Assembly: GCA_016704275.1 (NCBI GenBank)
Contig: JADJAK010000002.1
Span: 248,001-312,000, forward strand
Source of the DNA: Gemmatimonadota bacterium
GTDB taxonomy: Bacteria; Gemmatimonadota; Gemmatimonadetes; Gemmatimonadales; GWC2-71-9
Direction of reading: 5' to 3'
DNA: 64,000 nucleotides
How positions within the stretch are numbered: position 1 is the stretch's first letter; each line of letters begins with the position of its first letter. Below the pieces are notes generated by a model, which saw only the letters and a list, made by a program, of their open reading frames with translations, searched no databases and was not told the DNA's origin. Positions 44,274-52,665 of the stretch are shown in pieces. The translations under genes and the position numbers were made by a program.

Positions 44274-44782
44274 CACGGCTTGGCCGGCGGCGCGAGGAGC
44301 CGCTTGCTGAGCGCCGCACCGCGCGCCTTGGGGAGCGCCCCGATCAGGTCGCCTGCCTTGGCGACATCCATCGTGCGCAGCACGCCTTCCAACTCCGCGT
44401 CGCTCATCTGCGCCACCAGCGCCGCCGCATCCGCCGCCGCGAGTCGATCGAAGATCTTCGCCATCCGCTGCACGTCCGCACCGGCCGCCGGCGCCTTGGC
44501 ACCGGCCGGCACCACGGGCGCGGGCGGCGGCGTCACGGGGGCCGGCGTCGCATCGAGCGGCACCGGCGTCATCGCGGCCGCCCCGCTGTCGGCGGCATGC
44601 TCCTCGGCCGGCTTCTCGGCCGCTGGGGGAGCCGCTTCCGGCTTCAGCGAGTCCTTTGCTTCCGCCCCGGCAGAATCCCCTTCGGCGGCCGGGACCTCGG
44701 GCGGGTGCAGCATGCGGCCCGCAGCGGTGCCGAGGCCAAGGCCAAGGACGAGTGCCACTGGCACGACGACGGCGATTTTCAT
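44273..44782 (-). CDS. MotE-like flagellar protein (MgtE N-terminal-type domain)
   Basis: 169 residues: N-terminal TM or signal helix (VVVPVALVLGLGLGTAAGRM), a Pro/Ala/Glu-rich linker (about 25-100) and a C-terminal helical domain (RMAKIFDRLAAADAAALVAQ, MSDAELEGVLRTMDVAKAGD) similar to the MgtE N-terminal fold and to MotE, a chaperone-like partner of motor proteins. Lies between fliJ and fliK, the usual place for this family. The exact role is inferred. Confidence 0.72.
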   Translation of the reverse strand: MKIAVVVPVALVLGLGLGTAAGRMLHPPEVPAAEGDSAGAEAKDSLKPEAAPPAAEKPAEEHAADSGAAAMTPVPLDATPAPVTPPPAPVVPAGAKAPAAGADVQRMAKIFDRLAAADAAALVAQMSDAELEGVLRTMDVAKAGDLIGALPKARGAALSKRLLAPPAKP

Positions 44783-45240
44783 GCGGTGCGCTCCATGTCC
44801 GGATCCTTCGGCGAAGGGCGAGTGAGCTCATCGAGGTCGCGCTGTTCCTCGCGCCCCGTCTCGAGCGCGTGGTCGGCCTCGCGACGCTCACGCAACTTTT
44901 CCAGCGTGCGGCGCGCCATTCGCGCCTCCGCGAAGAGCTGATCTTCCTCGGCCCGCCGACCCTCGGCCTCGCGCAGCGCGTCCTCGACCGCCTCGAGCCG
45001 CGCCTCGGCGGCGTCGACGGTCAGCCGATAGGCGTGATGCAATCCCGCCGCGGCCGGATGCGTCCCGGTCTGCTGCTCGACCTGCTCGTGCACGTGCTCG
45101 AGTTGTTCGGCCTGCGCTTCGGACGTGCGCCGCTGCGTTGCCTCGTGTTGCAGGGCATCGCCCAGCGCCGACGCCTGCTGCCGCTCGGCGGCGGCGCGCA
45201 GATCCAGGATGCGTTGCAGCGAGAACTTGAACGGCTTCAC
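44779..45240 (-). CDS. fliJ: Flagellar export protein FliJ
   Basis: 153 residues of almost continuous charged coiled coil (FKFSLQRILDLRAAAERQQA at the start; LEAVEDALREAEGRRAEED; RRTLEKLRERREADHALE). FliJ is the stalk-like partner of the FliI ATPase. Position between fliI and the MotE-like gene with four-base overlaps supports the call. Confidence 0.88.
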   Translation of the reverse strand: MKPFKFSLQRILDLRAAAERQQASALGDALQHEATQRRTSEAQAEQLEHVHEQVEQQTGTHPAAAGLHHAYRLTVDAAEARLEAVEDALREAEGRRAEEDQLFAEARMARRTLEKLRERREADHALETGREEQRDLDELTRPSPKDPDMERTA

Positions 45241-46580
45241 GGTGTGCCTCCCTGCTCGATCAGCGTGGCGCGCTGCGCCAGCGCGACCACCGCATCGCGC
45301 GCCAGCGCGAAGCGACTCGGTTCATCGGGGCGCTGTTGGAGCAGCGCCAGCATTTCGGGGCGGATCGCCAGCGCCGTGTCGACGGCGCGATTCGCGCCCG
45401 GCTTGTAGGCACCCACGGAGATCAGGTCCTCGTGCGCATGGAACGCCGCTTCGAGACGGATCAAGGTGTTCGCCGCGGCCCGGTGCTCCGGATCGACCAC
45501 CGCGTCGCGCACCCGGCTCACGCTTTCGAGCACGTCGATCGCCGGGAACTGCTTCGCCGCCGCCAGGCGTCGCGCCAACACCACGTGCCCGTCAAGAATC
45601 GATCGGGCCGCGTCGGCCACCGGTTCGTTGAAGTCGTCGCCTTCGACCAGCACGGTGTAGAGCGCCGTGATGCTGCCGACGCGCCCGTTACCCGCGCGCT
45701 CGAGGAGACGCGGCAGCGCCGCGAAGACCGACGGCGGATAGCCCTTCGTCGTCGGCGGCTCGCCGACGGAGAGGCCGACCTCGCGCAGCGCCATCGCCAC
45801 GCGGGTGACCGAGTCCATCATCAGCAGCACGGCCTTCCCTTCGTCGCGAAAGTGCTCGGCGATGGTCGTGGCCACGAGCGCGCCGGTGGCGCGCACCACG
45901 GCGGCCTGGTCGGAGGTGGCGACGATCACGACGGAGCGGGCCAACCCTGCCGGACCGAGGTCGCGCTCGATGAACTCACGAACTTCGCGACCACGTTCGC
46001 CGAGCAGGGCGATCACGTTGACGTCGGAGGACGCGCCGCGGGCAATCATCCCGAGCAGCACGCTCTTGCCGACACCCGAACCGGCCATGATGCCGACGCG
46101 CTGTCCCCGGCCGAACGACTCGAGGCCGTCGAGGGCGCGAACCCCGGTGGAGAATGGGGTGTCGACCGGGGGCCGTTCGAGCGGATTCGGCGGATCGCTG
46201 TACAGCGAGCGGGAGACGGTCGGCCCGACCGGTCCGAGTCCGTCGATCGGCCGACCCAGGCCGTCGAGCACCCGTCCGATCAGCCCGCGCCCTGCGGCCA
46301 CGTACAGCGAGCGCCCGAGCGGTGCGACCATCGCACCCGGGTGGATCCCTTCGAGTTCGCCGATCGGCAACAGGAGAATGCCCCGGTCATGGAAGCCGGC
46401 CACCACGGCCAGCACGCTGCGCTGCGCCGTCGAGAGCCGACACACCTCACCCACGGCCACCGGCACCTGCGACGCCTCGACGACATTTCCGATCACGCGC
46501 GTGACCCGGCCGAGCTGCACCAGTCGCGGCAGCGTCTTCAGGCGACCGAGCGCCGACTCGAGCAACGCGATGTCACTCAT
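45237..46580 (-). CDS. fliI: Flagellum-specific ATPase FliI
   Basis: 447 residues. Walker A MAGSGVGKSVLLGMIARGA, then LLGERGREVREFIERDLG, Walker B-type segment GKAVLLMMDSVTRVAMALRE, and GLSVGEPPTTKGYPPSVFA. FliI energises export together with FliH and FliJ. ATG 46580 overlaps the fliH stop by eight bases. Confidence 0.96.
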   Translation of the reverse strand: MSDIALLESALGRLKTLPRLVQLGRVTRVIGNVVEASQVPVAVGEVCRLSTAQRSVLAVVAGFHDRGILLLPIGELEGIHPGAMVAPLGRSLYVAAGRGLIGRVLDGLGRPIDGLGPVGPTVSRSLYSDPPNPLERPPVDTPFSTGVRALDGLESFGRGQRVGIMAGSGVGKSVLLGMIARGASSDVNVIALLGERGREVREFIERDLGPAGLARSVVIVATSDQAAVVRATGALVATTIAEHFRDEGKAVLLMMDSVTRVAMALREVGLSVGEPPTTKGYPPSVFAALPRLLERAGNGRVGSITALYTVLVEGDDFNEPVADAARSILDGHVVLARRLAAAKQFPAIDVLESVSRVRDAVVDPEHRAAANTLIRLEAAFHAHEDLISVGAYKPGANRAVDTALAIRPEMLALLQQRPDEPSRFALARDAVVALAQRATLIEQGGTP

Positions 46581-47175
46581 GGCTGAGGCGCTCGTAGAGA
46601 TCGAGGAGCGCGCGGTCCACCCGGCCATCGATCACCGAGACGGCGGTCTCCACCAGGCAGGACCCGCGCGACACCGTCGCATCGGCCGTCCAGCGCAGCT
46701 CAAGCGCCGTCGTCGCCAGCGCGGCCGTGCCACCAATCTCCTGCAGGGCCGCGAGGTCGCCGGGATTCAGCCGCACGACCACCGGCCCGGAGGTCGGAGC
46801 GAGTGCCAGCGCCTTCTCGACCAGGCGCTGCACGTCGATCGGCGACTGCGTCAGTTCGCGCTCCACCAGATGCCGTGCGATGGCGAGCGCCAGCGCATGG
46901 ACCGTCGTGGCCAACTGACTGCGGAGCGTGTCCGCGGCCGTCTCGAGGGCGTGGACCGCCGCCTTGGCCCCACCCACCACCTGACCCAGTTCATGCTCGC
47001 GCGCCTCGGCGTAGTCGGCCTGCCCCTGCGCATATCCTCGCTGAAAGGCGGCTTCCTCCACCGTCGGACCGGCGGACACGACGCCGCCAACCGACGGCGC
47101 CGGGACAGTCCGGAGGTCGGGCGGCTGCCAGGCGAGCACGCCCGCGGCGGTGGTCTCAGGCGATGACTTCGTCAT
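46573..47175 (-). CDS. fliH: Flagellar assembly protein FliH
   Basis: 200 residues. A variable N-terminus is followed by FQRGYAQGQADYAEAREHEL (Gly-rich helix), then a V/A-type ATPase subunit E-like domain (HALALAIARHLVERELTQSP, VVRLNPGDLAALQEI, SRGSCLVETAVSVIDGRVD). FliH holds FliI at the C ring. It overlaps fliG by 20 bases. Confidence 0.9.
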   Translation of the reverse strand: MTKSSPETTAAGVLAWQPPDLRTVPAPSVGGVVSAGPTVEEAAFQRGYAQGQADYAEAREHELGQVVGGAKAAVHALETAADTLRSQLATTVHALALAIARHLVERELTQSPIDVQRLVEKALALAPTSGPVVVRLNPGDLAALQEIGGTAALATTALELRWTADATVSRGSCLVETAVSVIDGRVDRALLDLYERLSHE

Positions 47176-48184
47176 CCCCCCGCTCCACCTGGATCTCGCC
47201 AGCTTCCTGCAGGTCGCGGACGACGGTCACGATCGTGACGTGCGCCGCCTCGACGTCGCGCACCTTGACCGGCCCGAGCAATTCCATCTCCTCCCGCAAC
47301 GCCCCGGCCGCACGCTCCGACATGTTCGCGAAGATGTGCTTGGTGAGGTCGTCGCTCGCGGCCTTGAGCGCCAACGCCAGCGACTTGCTGTCGACATCGC
47401 GCAGCACCCGCTGCATCGACCGGCTCTCCAGCAGCAGGAGATCCTCGAAGACGAACATCAGGTTGCGGATCGCGCTGGCGACGGTGCTGTCGCGGCTGCC
47501 CACGGCATCGAGCAGCACGGTCTCGCGGCCACCTGCCAACTGATTGAGCATCCGCGCGGCGGCACCCGGTCCACCGGCCGCCGTCATCGCCTGCGAGAGC
47601 GTCAAGTCGGCACGCGCACCGATCGAGTCTTCGACCAACTGCAGCACATCCGGCGAGACGCGTTCCATCTGCGCGATCCGAAAGAGCACCTCGCCGGCCT
47701 GCTCGGGCCCCATCGCCTCGAGGACGCCCGAGGCAAGCTTCGGTGCGATGTGGGCCAGCACCAGCGCCACGGTCTGCGGATGCTCGCCGCGCAACACGCT
47801 GTGAAGCACGTCCGGCGAGGCGCGGCGGAACCGCGACAAGCCGAGCTCTTCCGGCTCCTTGGTGATCCGGTCGAAGACCGAGCGCGCACGCGCCCCGCCA
47901 AGGGCCGTCTCCAGCATCTGCCGGGCGTACTCGGCGCCACCCTCGGCGTTCTGTTCCACCGTCCGCAACACGTCGCGATACTCGTGAAGGACGGCGTCGA
48001 CCGTCTCGCCCGGGACCATGCCGGTCCGGGCGATCTCGCGCGAGAGCTGTTCGACATCCTCCGGCCCGAGCTGCTGGAGGATGCGCGCCGAAGCCTCTGC
48101 GCCGAGTGCGAGGCAGAGGATCGCCGCCTTCTGCGTTCCGGTGAGCGCACCCGCGCGCGGCGGTCGAGTCGCGACGGCACTCAT
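47156..48184 (-). CDS. fliG: Flagellar motor switch protein FliG
   Basis: 342 residues with the three FliG domains: LTGTQKAAILCLALGAEASA at the N-terminus, the EHPQ motif in VLRGEHPQTVALVLAHIAPK in the middle, and the torque helix with charged residues in DDLTKHIFANMSERAAGALR near the C-terminus. It couples the rotor to MotA. It overlaps fliF by four bases. Confidence 0.96.
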   Translation of the reverse strand: MSAVATRPPRAGALTGTQKAAILCLALGAEASARILQQLGPEDVEQLSREIARTGMVPGETVDAVLHEYRDVLRTVEQNAEGGAEYARQMLETALGGARARSVFDRITKEPEELGLSRFRRASPDVLHSVLRGEHPQTVALVLAHIAPKLASGVLEAMGPEQAGEVLFRIAQMERVSPDVLQLVEDSIGARADLTLSQAMTAAGGPGAAARMLNQLAGGRETVLLDAVGSRDSTVASAIRNLMFVFEDLLLLESRSMQRVLRDVDSKSLALALKAASDDLTKHIFANMSERAAGALREEMELLGPVKVRDVEAAHVTIVTVVRDLQEAGEIQVERGDDEVIA

Positions 48185-49650
48185 GTGGTCGGCTCCGCCA
48201 GCCAGCTACGGACCACTCGCGCCGACGCTTCCGGCGCCGAGAGCGAATCACTCTGGGCACGGGTTCGCAGCTGTGCCGCCTCGGGCGTGGCGGCGATCGG
48301 CAGCACGGCGGAGGACGCATCCTGCCCGGCCAGCAGCGGCGCTCCGCCACCGGTGGCCCGACCACCCCCGCCGCGCAGTGCCTTGAGGCCGAGGAAGAGG
48401 GCGACGATGATCGCCAGCACCGAGGCGACCGGATAGGTCAACCGGCCTGCGGTCTCGATGATCGACGTCGTCGGCGCTTCCTCCTTCGTCACCGGGATCA
48501 CCTTCTCCGGCGTCGGCCCGCCAAACGGCACTGCCGCCACGGTGACCTGGTCGCCGCGCAGTGAGTCATACCCAACCGCGGTGCGCACCAGGTTCTCCAG
48601 CTGCGCGCGCTGATCCTCGGGCAACCCCTTCCCCCCGTCGAGTGCGCGCGAGTTGACCATCGCCGACACCGAGAGGCGCGTCACGTTGCCGACACCGGCA
48701 ATCAGCTTCTCGACCGTGCGCGAGGTCTTGTATTCGAGGTTGACGACCCGGGGGCCACCAACCGGAGCCGAGGTCGAGTCGCCGCCGTCGCTCCGACTCT
48801 CGGAGCTCAAGACGCGGCCCTGCGGATCATAGGCCTCGACCGTTCGGTCGAGCTGGTCGAAGTTGAGTCGCGCCGAGACCTGCACGCGGACATCGCCCAC
48901 GCCGACGGCCGTCGTCAACAGCTGCTCCACCTTGGCGCCGAGATGCTTCTCCACCGTCTGCTGCAATTCGAGCTGGCGTGACGACAGGGCCATGCCGGTG
49001 TTCGTTTCGCTCCCGCCGAGGCCGGAGAGCGGGCGCCCGCTGTCGTCCAGCACCGCGACATCCTCGACGGCGAGACGCTCGACGCTGTTGCTCACCAGCT
49101 GCGCGATCCCGCGCACCTGCTCGGGGCTCAACGGTTCGGTGCCGCGCAGCGAGAGGACGACGGCTGCCTGCGCCGGGCGCTCGAGCCGACGCAGCGCCGA
49201 CGATTCGGGCAAGCCGATGTGGACCTGTGCCCGCTCGACCCCCTTCAACGTGCCGATGGTGCGCGCCAGTTCACCCTCGAGCGCGCGACGATACGTCACG
49301 TGCTGGGTGAAGTCGGTCATTCCCCACGACGGCTTGTCGAACAGTTCCAGCCCCGGCCGCCCTTCGCTCGGCAAGCCGCCCTGCGCCAGCAGGACCCGGG
49401 CGCGCGCGGCGTCCGCGCTCGCCACCAGCAATTGCGTGCCCTCGCCGTCGAGCTTGTAGGGGATCGACGCCTTGGTGAGCGCGTCGGTCATCTTGCCGAC
49501 TTCGGCCAGCGGCAACCCCTGAAAGAGCGAGACGTAGGTTGGCGCGCTCGCCTGTCGACCGAGGAAGACGGCCGCAACGAGCAACACCGCGGCCAGCCCC
49601 AGCACCAGGAAGCGGCGGTTGGCATCGAGTCCGCGGAAGGCGTTGAACAT
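48181..49650 (-). CDS. fliF: Flagellar MS-ring protein FliF
   Basis: 489 residues, slightly short for FliF. Two TM helices (about 14-30 and 405-425) enclose the ring-building domains: SLFQGLPLAEVGKMTDALTK, LDGEGTQLLVASADAARARV, and RTIGTLKGVERAQVHIGLPE. The C-terminal FliG-binding segment is present (PEASARVVRSWLAEPT). It is translationally coupled to fliG. Confidence 0.95.
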   Translation of the reverse strand: MFNAFRGLDANRRFLVLGLAAVLLVAAVFLGRQASAPTYVSLFQGLPLAEVGKMTDALTKASIPYKLDGEGTQLLVASADAARARVLLAQGGLPSEGRPGLELFDKPSWGMTDFTQHVTYRRALEGELARTIGTLKGVERAQVHIGLPESSALRRLERPAQAAVVLSLRGTEPLSPEQVRGIAQLVSNSVERLAVEDVAVLDDSGRPLSGLGGSETNTGMALSSRQLELQQTVEKHLGAKVEQLLTTAVGVGDVRVQVSARLNFDQLDRTVEAYDPQGRVLSSESRSDGGDSTSAPVGGPRVVNLEYKTSRTVEKLIAGVGNVTRLSVSAMVNSRALDGGKGLPEDQRAQLENLVRTAVGYDSLRGDQVTVAAVPFGGPTPEKVIPVTKEEAPTTSIIETAGRLTYPVASVLAIIVALFLGLKALRGGGGRATGGGAPLLAGQDASSAVLPIAATPEAAQLRTRAQSDSLSAPEASARVVRSWLAEPTT

Positions 49651-49654
49651 CCGC

Positions 49655-49960
49655 TCAAACCTGCATGTTCATGATGGACCGATACGCATCGGTGAGCTTG
49701 TTCCGGGTCTCGACCAGCAACTCCAGCGAGAGCGAGGCCTCTTCGGCCGCCGCCATCACCTGGTGCAGCTCGACGGGCTCGCCCCGCAGGAAGGCGCCGA
49801 TCATGTCTTCCTTCCGGTCCTGCATTCCCGTCACGTCACCCAGGGCGCGCTTCAGGAGATCGCCGAACGGGGCATCGCTGTCGCCCATCCCGATCGGCGT
49901 CCCCGTTTGGCGCATCAGCGGAGCGATGCCCGTGCTGATCGGCAGGATCGGACTGCTCAT
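49655..49960 (-). CDS. fliE: Hook-basal body protein FliE
   Basis: 101 residues. The C-terminal signature is VMAAAEEASLSLELLVETRN and KLTDAYRSIMNMQV, with FGDLLKRALGDV upstream. FliE links the MS ring to the rod. It lies four bases before fliF. Confidence 0.93.
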   Translation of the reverse strand: MSSPILPISTGIAPLMRQTGTPIGMGDSDAPFGDLLKRALGDVTGMQDRKEDMIGAFLRGEPVELHQVMAAAEEASLSLELLVETRNKLTDAYRSIMNMQV

Positions 49961-49963
49961 GGG

Positions 49964-50233
49964 TCAGGCCCTCACATCAAGACGCTGGCCGATCGGTGCG
50001 TCGGCCTCGCGGGACACGGCGCCGGTGGGCCCGTAGCCGAGTGAGCCGAGCGCTGCCGTGCTGAGGAAGAAGGCGCGCTCCTCGGCGGTCAACACGCTCC
50101 AGAGCGGCGACGGCTTGGTGGCCGGCGTCAGCGCGGACGTGGACGAGGCCGCGACCGGTGCGCTGCCGCGCGCGCCGGGCGCGGAGGGTGGTGTCGGGTA
50201 GATCGGCGATGCTGGTACTCGCGAAATCGTCAC
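49964..50233 (-). CDS. Small unknown protein between flgC and fliE
   Basis: 89 residues without signal or TM helix. Pro/Ala/Ser-rich first half, then SPLWSVLTAEERAFFLSTAA and LGSLGYGPTG. I recognise no family. It is tightly placed (three bases before fliE, 22 after flgC), so it belongs to the flgB operon and is a candidate lineage-specific rod or regulatory component. Confidence 0.62.
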   Translation of the reverse strand: MTISRVPASPIYPTPPSAPGARGSAPVAASSTSALTPATKPSPLWSVLTAEERAFFLSTAALGSLGYGPTGAVSREADAPIGQRLDVRA

Positions 50234-50255
50234 GCGTCAGGCTCCAAAACTTCGG

Positions 50256-50684
50256 TCAAATGTCGAGGGCGCGGCGCAACATCGCCTTCGCCGACTGGAA
50301 GACGGTCGCGTTCGCCTCGTGCATGCGTCGCGCGATCATCAGGTCGACGGTCTCGGTGGCCAGGTCGACATTGGGATAGAGCACATAGCCGGTGGCGTCG
50401 GCATCGGGGTGGCCCGGGTCGTAGACCTGCCGACCGGCCGTCTTGTCAGTGACGACTTGCGTCGTCATCGAGCCGTTGGCCGGATCACCGCCCGCCACCG
50501 CCACCTGCCGCTGGTACGGTCCGCCCTGGGCCGTCCGCGTCGTCTCGGCGTTGGCGATGTTGGTGGCAATGACCTCGATGAACTTCTGCTGCCGCGACAT
50601 GCCGCTGGCACTGATGCCGAGCGGCCCGAGCAGCTGCCGGAGGGGCCGGGACGTGATCGGGAAACTTCCGCCCGGCTCAGCCAC
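50256..50684 (-). CDS. flgC: Proximal rod protein FlgC
   Basis: About 142 residues from GTG 50684, which overlaps the flgB stop; GTG 50711 would add nine residues. Axial N-terminal motif GISASGMSRQQKFIEVIATN and IANAETTRTAQGGPYQRQVA; C-terminus YPNVDLATETVDLMIARRMH and EANATVFQSAKAM. FlgC forms the proximal rod with FlgB and FlgF. Confidence 0.92.
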   Translation of the reverse strand: MAEPGGSFPITSRPLRQLLGPLGISASGMSRQQKFIEVIATNIANAETTRTAQGGPYQRQVAVAGGDPANGSMTTQVVTDKTAGRQVYDPGHPDADATGYVLYPNVDLATETVDLMIARRMHEANATVFQSAKAMLRRALDI

Positions 50685-50967
50685 GGTCGCGCATCGCGGT
50701 CCGGAGGTCACCGTAGGACTTCTGGAGGAGCTTGGTCGTGGCCTCGTAACGGAGCTGCGTGTCGGCGAGCGAGGCCATGTCCACCTGGAGGTCGGCGTCG
50801 CGGGCGGCCAGCGAAGCGTCGAGCTGGCCAGCGAAGCCGGCGGTCGCGCTTTGCTGTGCCGCGTTCGCCACCCGAGCGGCGATCGCCTTGTGGGTCGCGC
50901 TCTGCTCCTCCAGCCCGCCGCGCAGCTGGTGGGTCACGGTGCCTTGGCCAAACAAGCCGCTGATCAT
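50677..50967 (-). CDS. flgB: Proximal rod protein FlgB
   Basis: 96 residues, shorter than most FlgB proteins (about 130). The N-terminal helix HKAIAARVANAAQQSATAGF replaces the usual ASNIANADTPGY motif; the C-terminal helix ADTQLRYEATTKLLQKSYGD and LRTAMR is typical. ATG 50967 is preceded by GGGAG. First gene of the flgB-flgE operon. Confidence 0.85.
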   Translation of the reverse strand: MISGLFGQGTVTHQLRGGLEEQSATHKAIAARVANAAQQSATAGFAGQLDASLAARDADLQVDMASLADTQLRYEATTKLLQKSYGDLRTAMRDRG

Positions 50968-51001
50968 CGATACTCCCGGTGATGGTCCACGGCCCACTGA
51001 T

Positions 51002-51016
51002 GCAAGCGTCATTCCC
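51002..51016 (-). promoter_or_regulatory. Possible sigma-54 promoter of the flgB operon
   Basis: The minus strand reads GGGAATGACGCTTGC: GG and TTGC are at the right 12-base distance and CGCTTGC equals the flgF site, but the -24 box deviates (GGGAAT for TGGCAC). An alternative with TGCCGC-AACAA-TTGC lies at 51059-51073 but lacks the GG. Confidence 0.5.
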
Positions 51017-51138
51017 GGATGGGAACACCAGCGCAAACCCTTTTACTGCAAAGAGTTAGCAATTGTTGCGGCAGAAAATTTCGGGGTCGTGCGGAAGAAA
51101 GTTCCCCTTGGCGCTCGGTCAACCTTGCCGAGGGGGGG

Positions 51139-52602
51139 TCAGGCGGCGGTGGGGGAATTCAGCTTGTTGCGGAGGGTGCGTTCGGAGATGCCGAGGAGGC
51201 GGGCGGCGCGAGTGCGGTTGCCGCCGGTGGCGACCAGGGCGCGCTCGATGGTGAGGCGGTCGAGGTCGGCGAGGTTGAGCGGCATCTCCCCGTCGGCGGT
51301 GGTGGTCGTCGGGGCCGGCTGACTCGAGCCGCTCCGGGAGATCGTGAGGGGCGCCTCGAGCACATGGAGGTGGTCGGAGAAGAGCCCGGTGGACATCGGC
51401 CGTCCGCGCGCGAGGATGACGGCGCGTTCCATGGCGTTGGAGAGTTCACGGACGTTGCCGGGCCACGAATAGGCCTGGAGGTAGTCCATCGTCGCCTCGG
51501 GCACTTCCGGGACCGGGACCCCCAGGTGGTCGGCGGCGGTCCGCAGGAAGTGCTGCACCAGGAGCGGGATGTCTTCGGGCCGTTCCCGGAGCGGCGGGGT
51601 CCGAATCGGCACGACTTGCAGTCGGTAGTAGAGATCGGCGCGGAACCGACCGGCGGCAATCTCGGTGCGCAGGTCGCGGTTGGTGGTGGCAATCAGGCGA
51701 ACGTCGACCTTGATCGGTTCGCGGCCGCCGACCCGTTCGAACTCCTGTTCCTGGATGGCGCGGAGCAGCTTCGACTGCAGGTCCAGCCGCATCTCGGAGA
51801 TTTCATCGAGGAGGAGCGTGCTGCCGTGGGCTCGCTCGAAGGCACCGGCCGCGCGGGCCGTCGCGCCCGTGAATGCGCCCTTTTCGTGCCCGAACAGCGC
51901 GCTCTCGACCAACCCTTCCGGCATCGCGGCACAGTTGATGGTGATCATCGGCCGATGACTGCGCGGGCTCTGCTCGTGGAGCGAGCGGGCAATCAACTCC
52001 TTGCCCGTCCCCGACTCCCCTTCCAGCAGCACGGAGGCGCGCGTCGGGGCGACGGTCGCGACCATCTCCTGCAGGTCGCGCAACGCCGCGCTCCGCCCCA
52101 CGATCTTCCGGGTCGAATGGATCCGGGAGATCTCCTGACGATACGCCTCGTTCTCCTGCCGGAGCCGGGCATACTCCAACGCGTGCTGAATGGTGATCTG
52201 GAGCTTCTCGGCCCGTACCGGCTTGACCACGTAGTCCGTGGCGCCCGACCGCATCGCCATCACGGCCTGTTCGATCGAGGAATCGCCGGACACGACGATG
52301 AAGGGGACCAGCGGATCGCGCGTGCGGAGGTGTTCGAGGAAGGCCTGCCCGTCGTGGTCGGCGAGCATCAAGTCGGCGAGGACGAGGTCGATCCCGCCAC
52401 GATCGAGACGCTGCACCGCCTCGGCGGCGGAGTCGGCAAGCACCGCCCCGTACCCGAGGTCGAGGAGGATCTGCTCGAAGAGCGCGGCAACGGCCGGCTC
52501 CTGGTCAACGCAGAGGATCGTGGTCACAGCATCGGGGGCGTGAGCCGCAGGGTGGACGTCCTCGATTGTGGTCGCGTGGGGGCCCTGGGGGAGCGGACTC
52601 AT
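51139..52602 (-). CDS. Sigma-54-dependent response regulator (FleR/FlrC type)
   Basis: 487 residues with three domains. Receiver (about 27-145): TILCVDQEPAVAALFEQILL, acceptor Asp in IDLVLADLMLADHDG and Lys in YVVKPVR. AAA+ domain (about 170-400): Walker A LLEGESGTGKELIARSL, GAFTGA loop in GHEKGAFTGATARAAG, LLLDEISEMRLDLQSKLLRA. Fis-type HTH at the end (NRTRAARLLGISERTLRNKL). GAFTGA shows that it activates sigma-54 polymerase, fitting the -24/-12 sites in the cluster. No kinase is adjacent; the protein at 23677 is a candidate. Its start codon overlaps the flgL -35 region. Confidence 0.93.
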   Translation of the reverse strand: MSPLPQGPHATTIEDVHPAAHAPDAVTTILCVDQEPAVAALFEQILLDLGYGAVLADSAAEAVQRLDRGGIDLVLADLMLADHDGQAFLEHLRTRDPLVPFIVVSGDSSIEQAVMAMRSGATDYVVKPVRAEKLQITIQHALEYARLRQENEAYRQEISRIHSTRKIVGRSAALRDLQEMVATVAPTRASVLLEGESGTGKELIARSLHEQSPRSHRPMITINCAAMPEGLVESALFGHEKGAFTGATARAAGAFERAHGSTLLLDEISEMRLDLQSKLLRAIQEQEFERVGGREPIKVDVRLIATTNRDLRTEIAAGRFRADLYYRLQVVPIRTPPLRERPEDIPLLVQHFLRTAADHLGVPVPEVPEATMDYLQAYSWPGNVRELSNAMERAVILARGRPMSTGLFSDHLHVLEAPLTISRSGSSQPAPTTTTADGEMPLNLADLDRLTIERALVATGGNRTRAARLLGISERTLRNKLNSPTAA

Positions 52603-52625
52603 ACTCCCACCAAAATAGTCGATAA
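52599..52625 (+). promoter_or_regulatory. Sigma-28-type promoter of flgL-fliW
   Basis: TCATACTC (52599-52606), 11 bases, GTCGATAA (52618-52625). The same layout appears before fliC and flgM. The -35 overlaps the start codon of the divergent sigma-54 activator gene. Confidence 0.65.
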
Positions 52626-52665
52626 ACGGAGGAGTGCCATCCTTCGCAGCAGGAGTCGTCAGGCA

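Noticed and set aside
51059..51073. TGCCGCAACAATTGC as sigma-54 promoter of flgB
   Set aside because: The nearly invariant GG of the -24 element is missing; the site at 51002-51016 keeps GG and GC at the correct distance.
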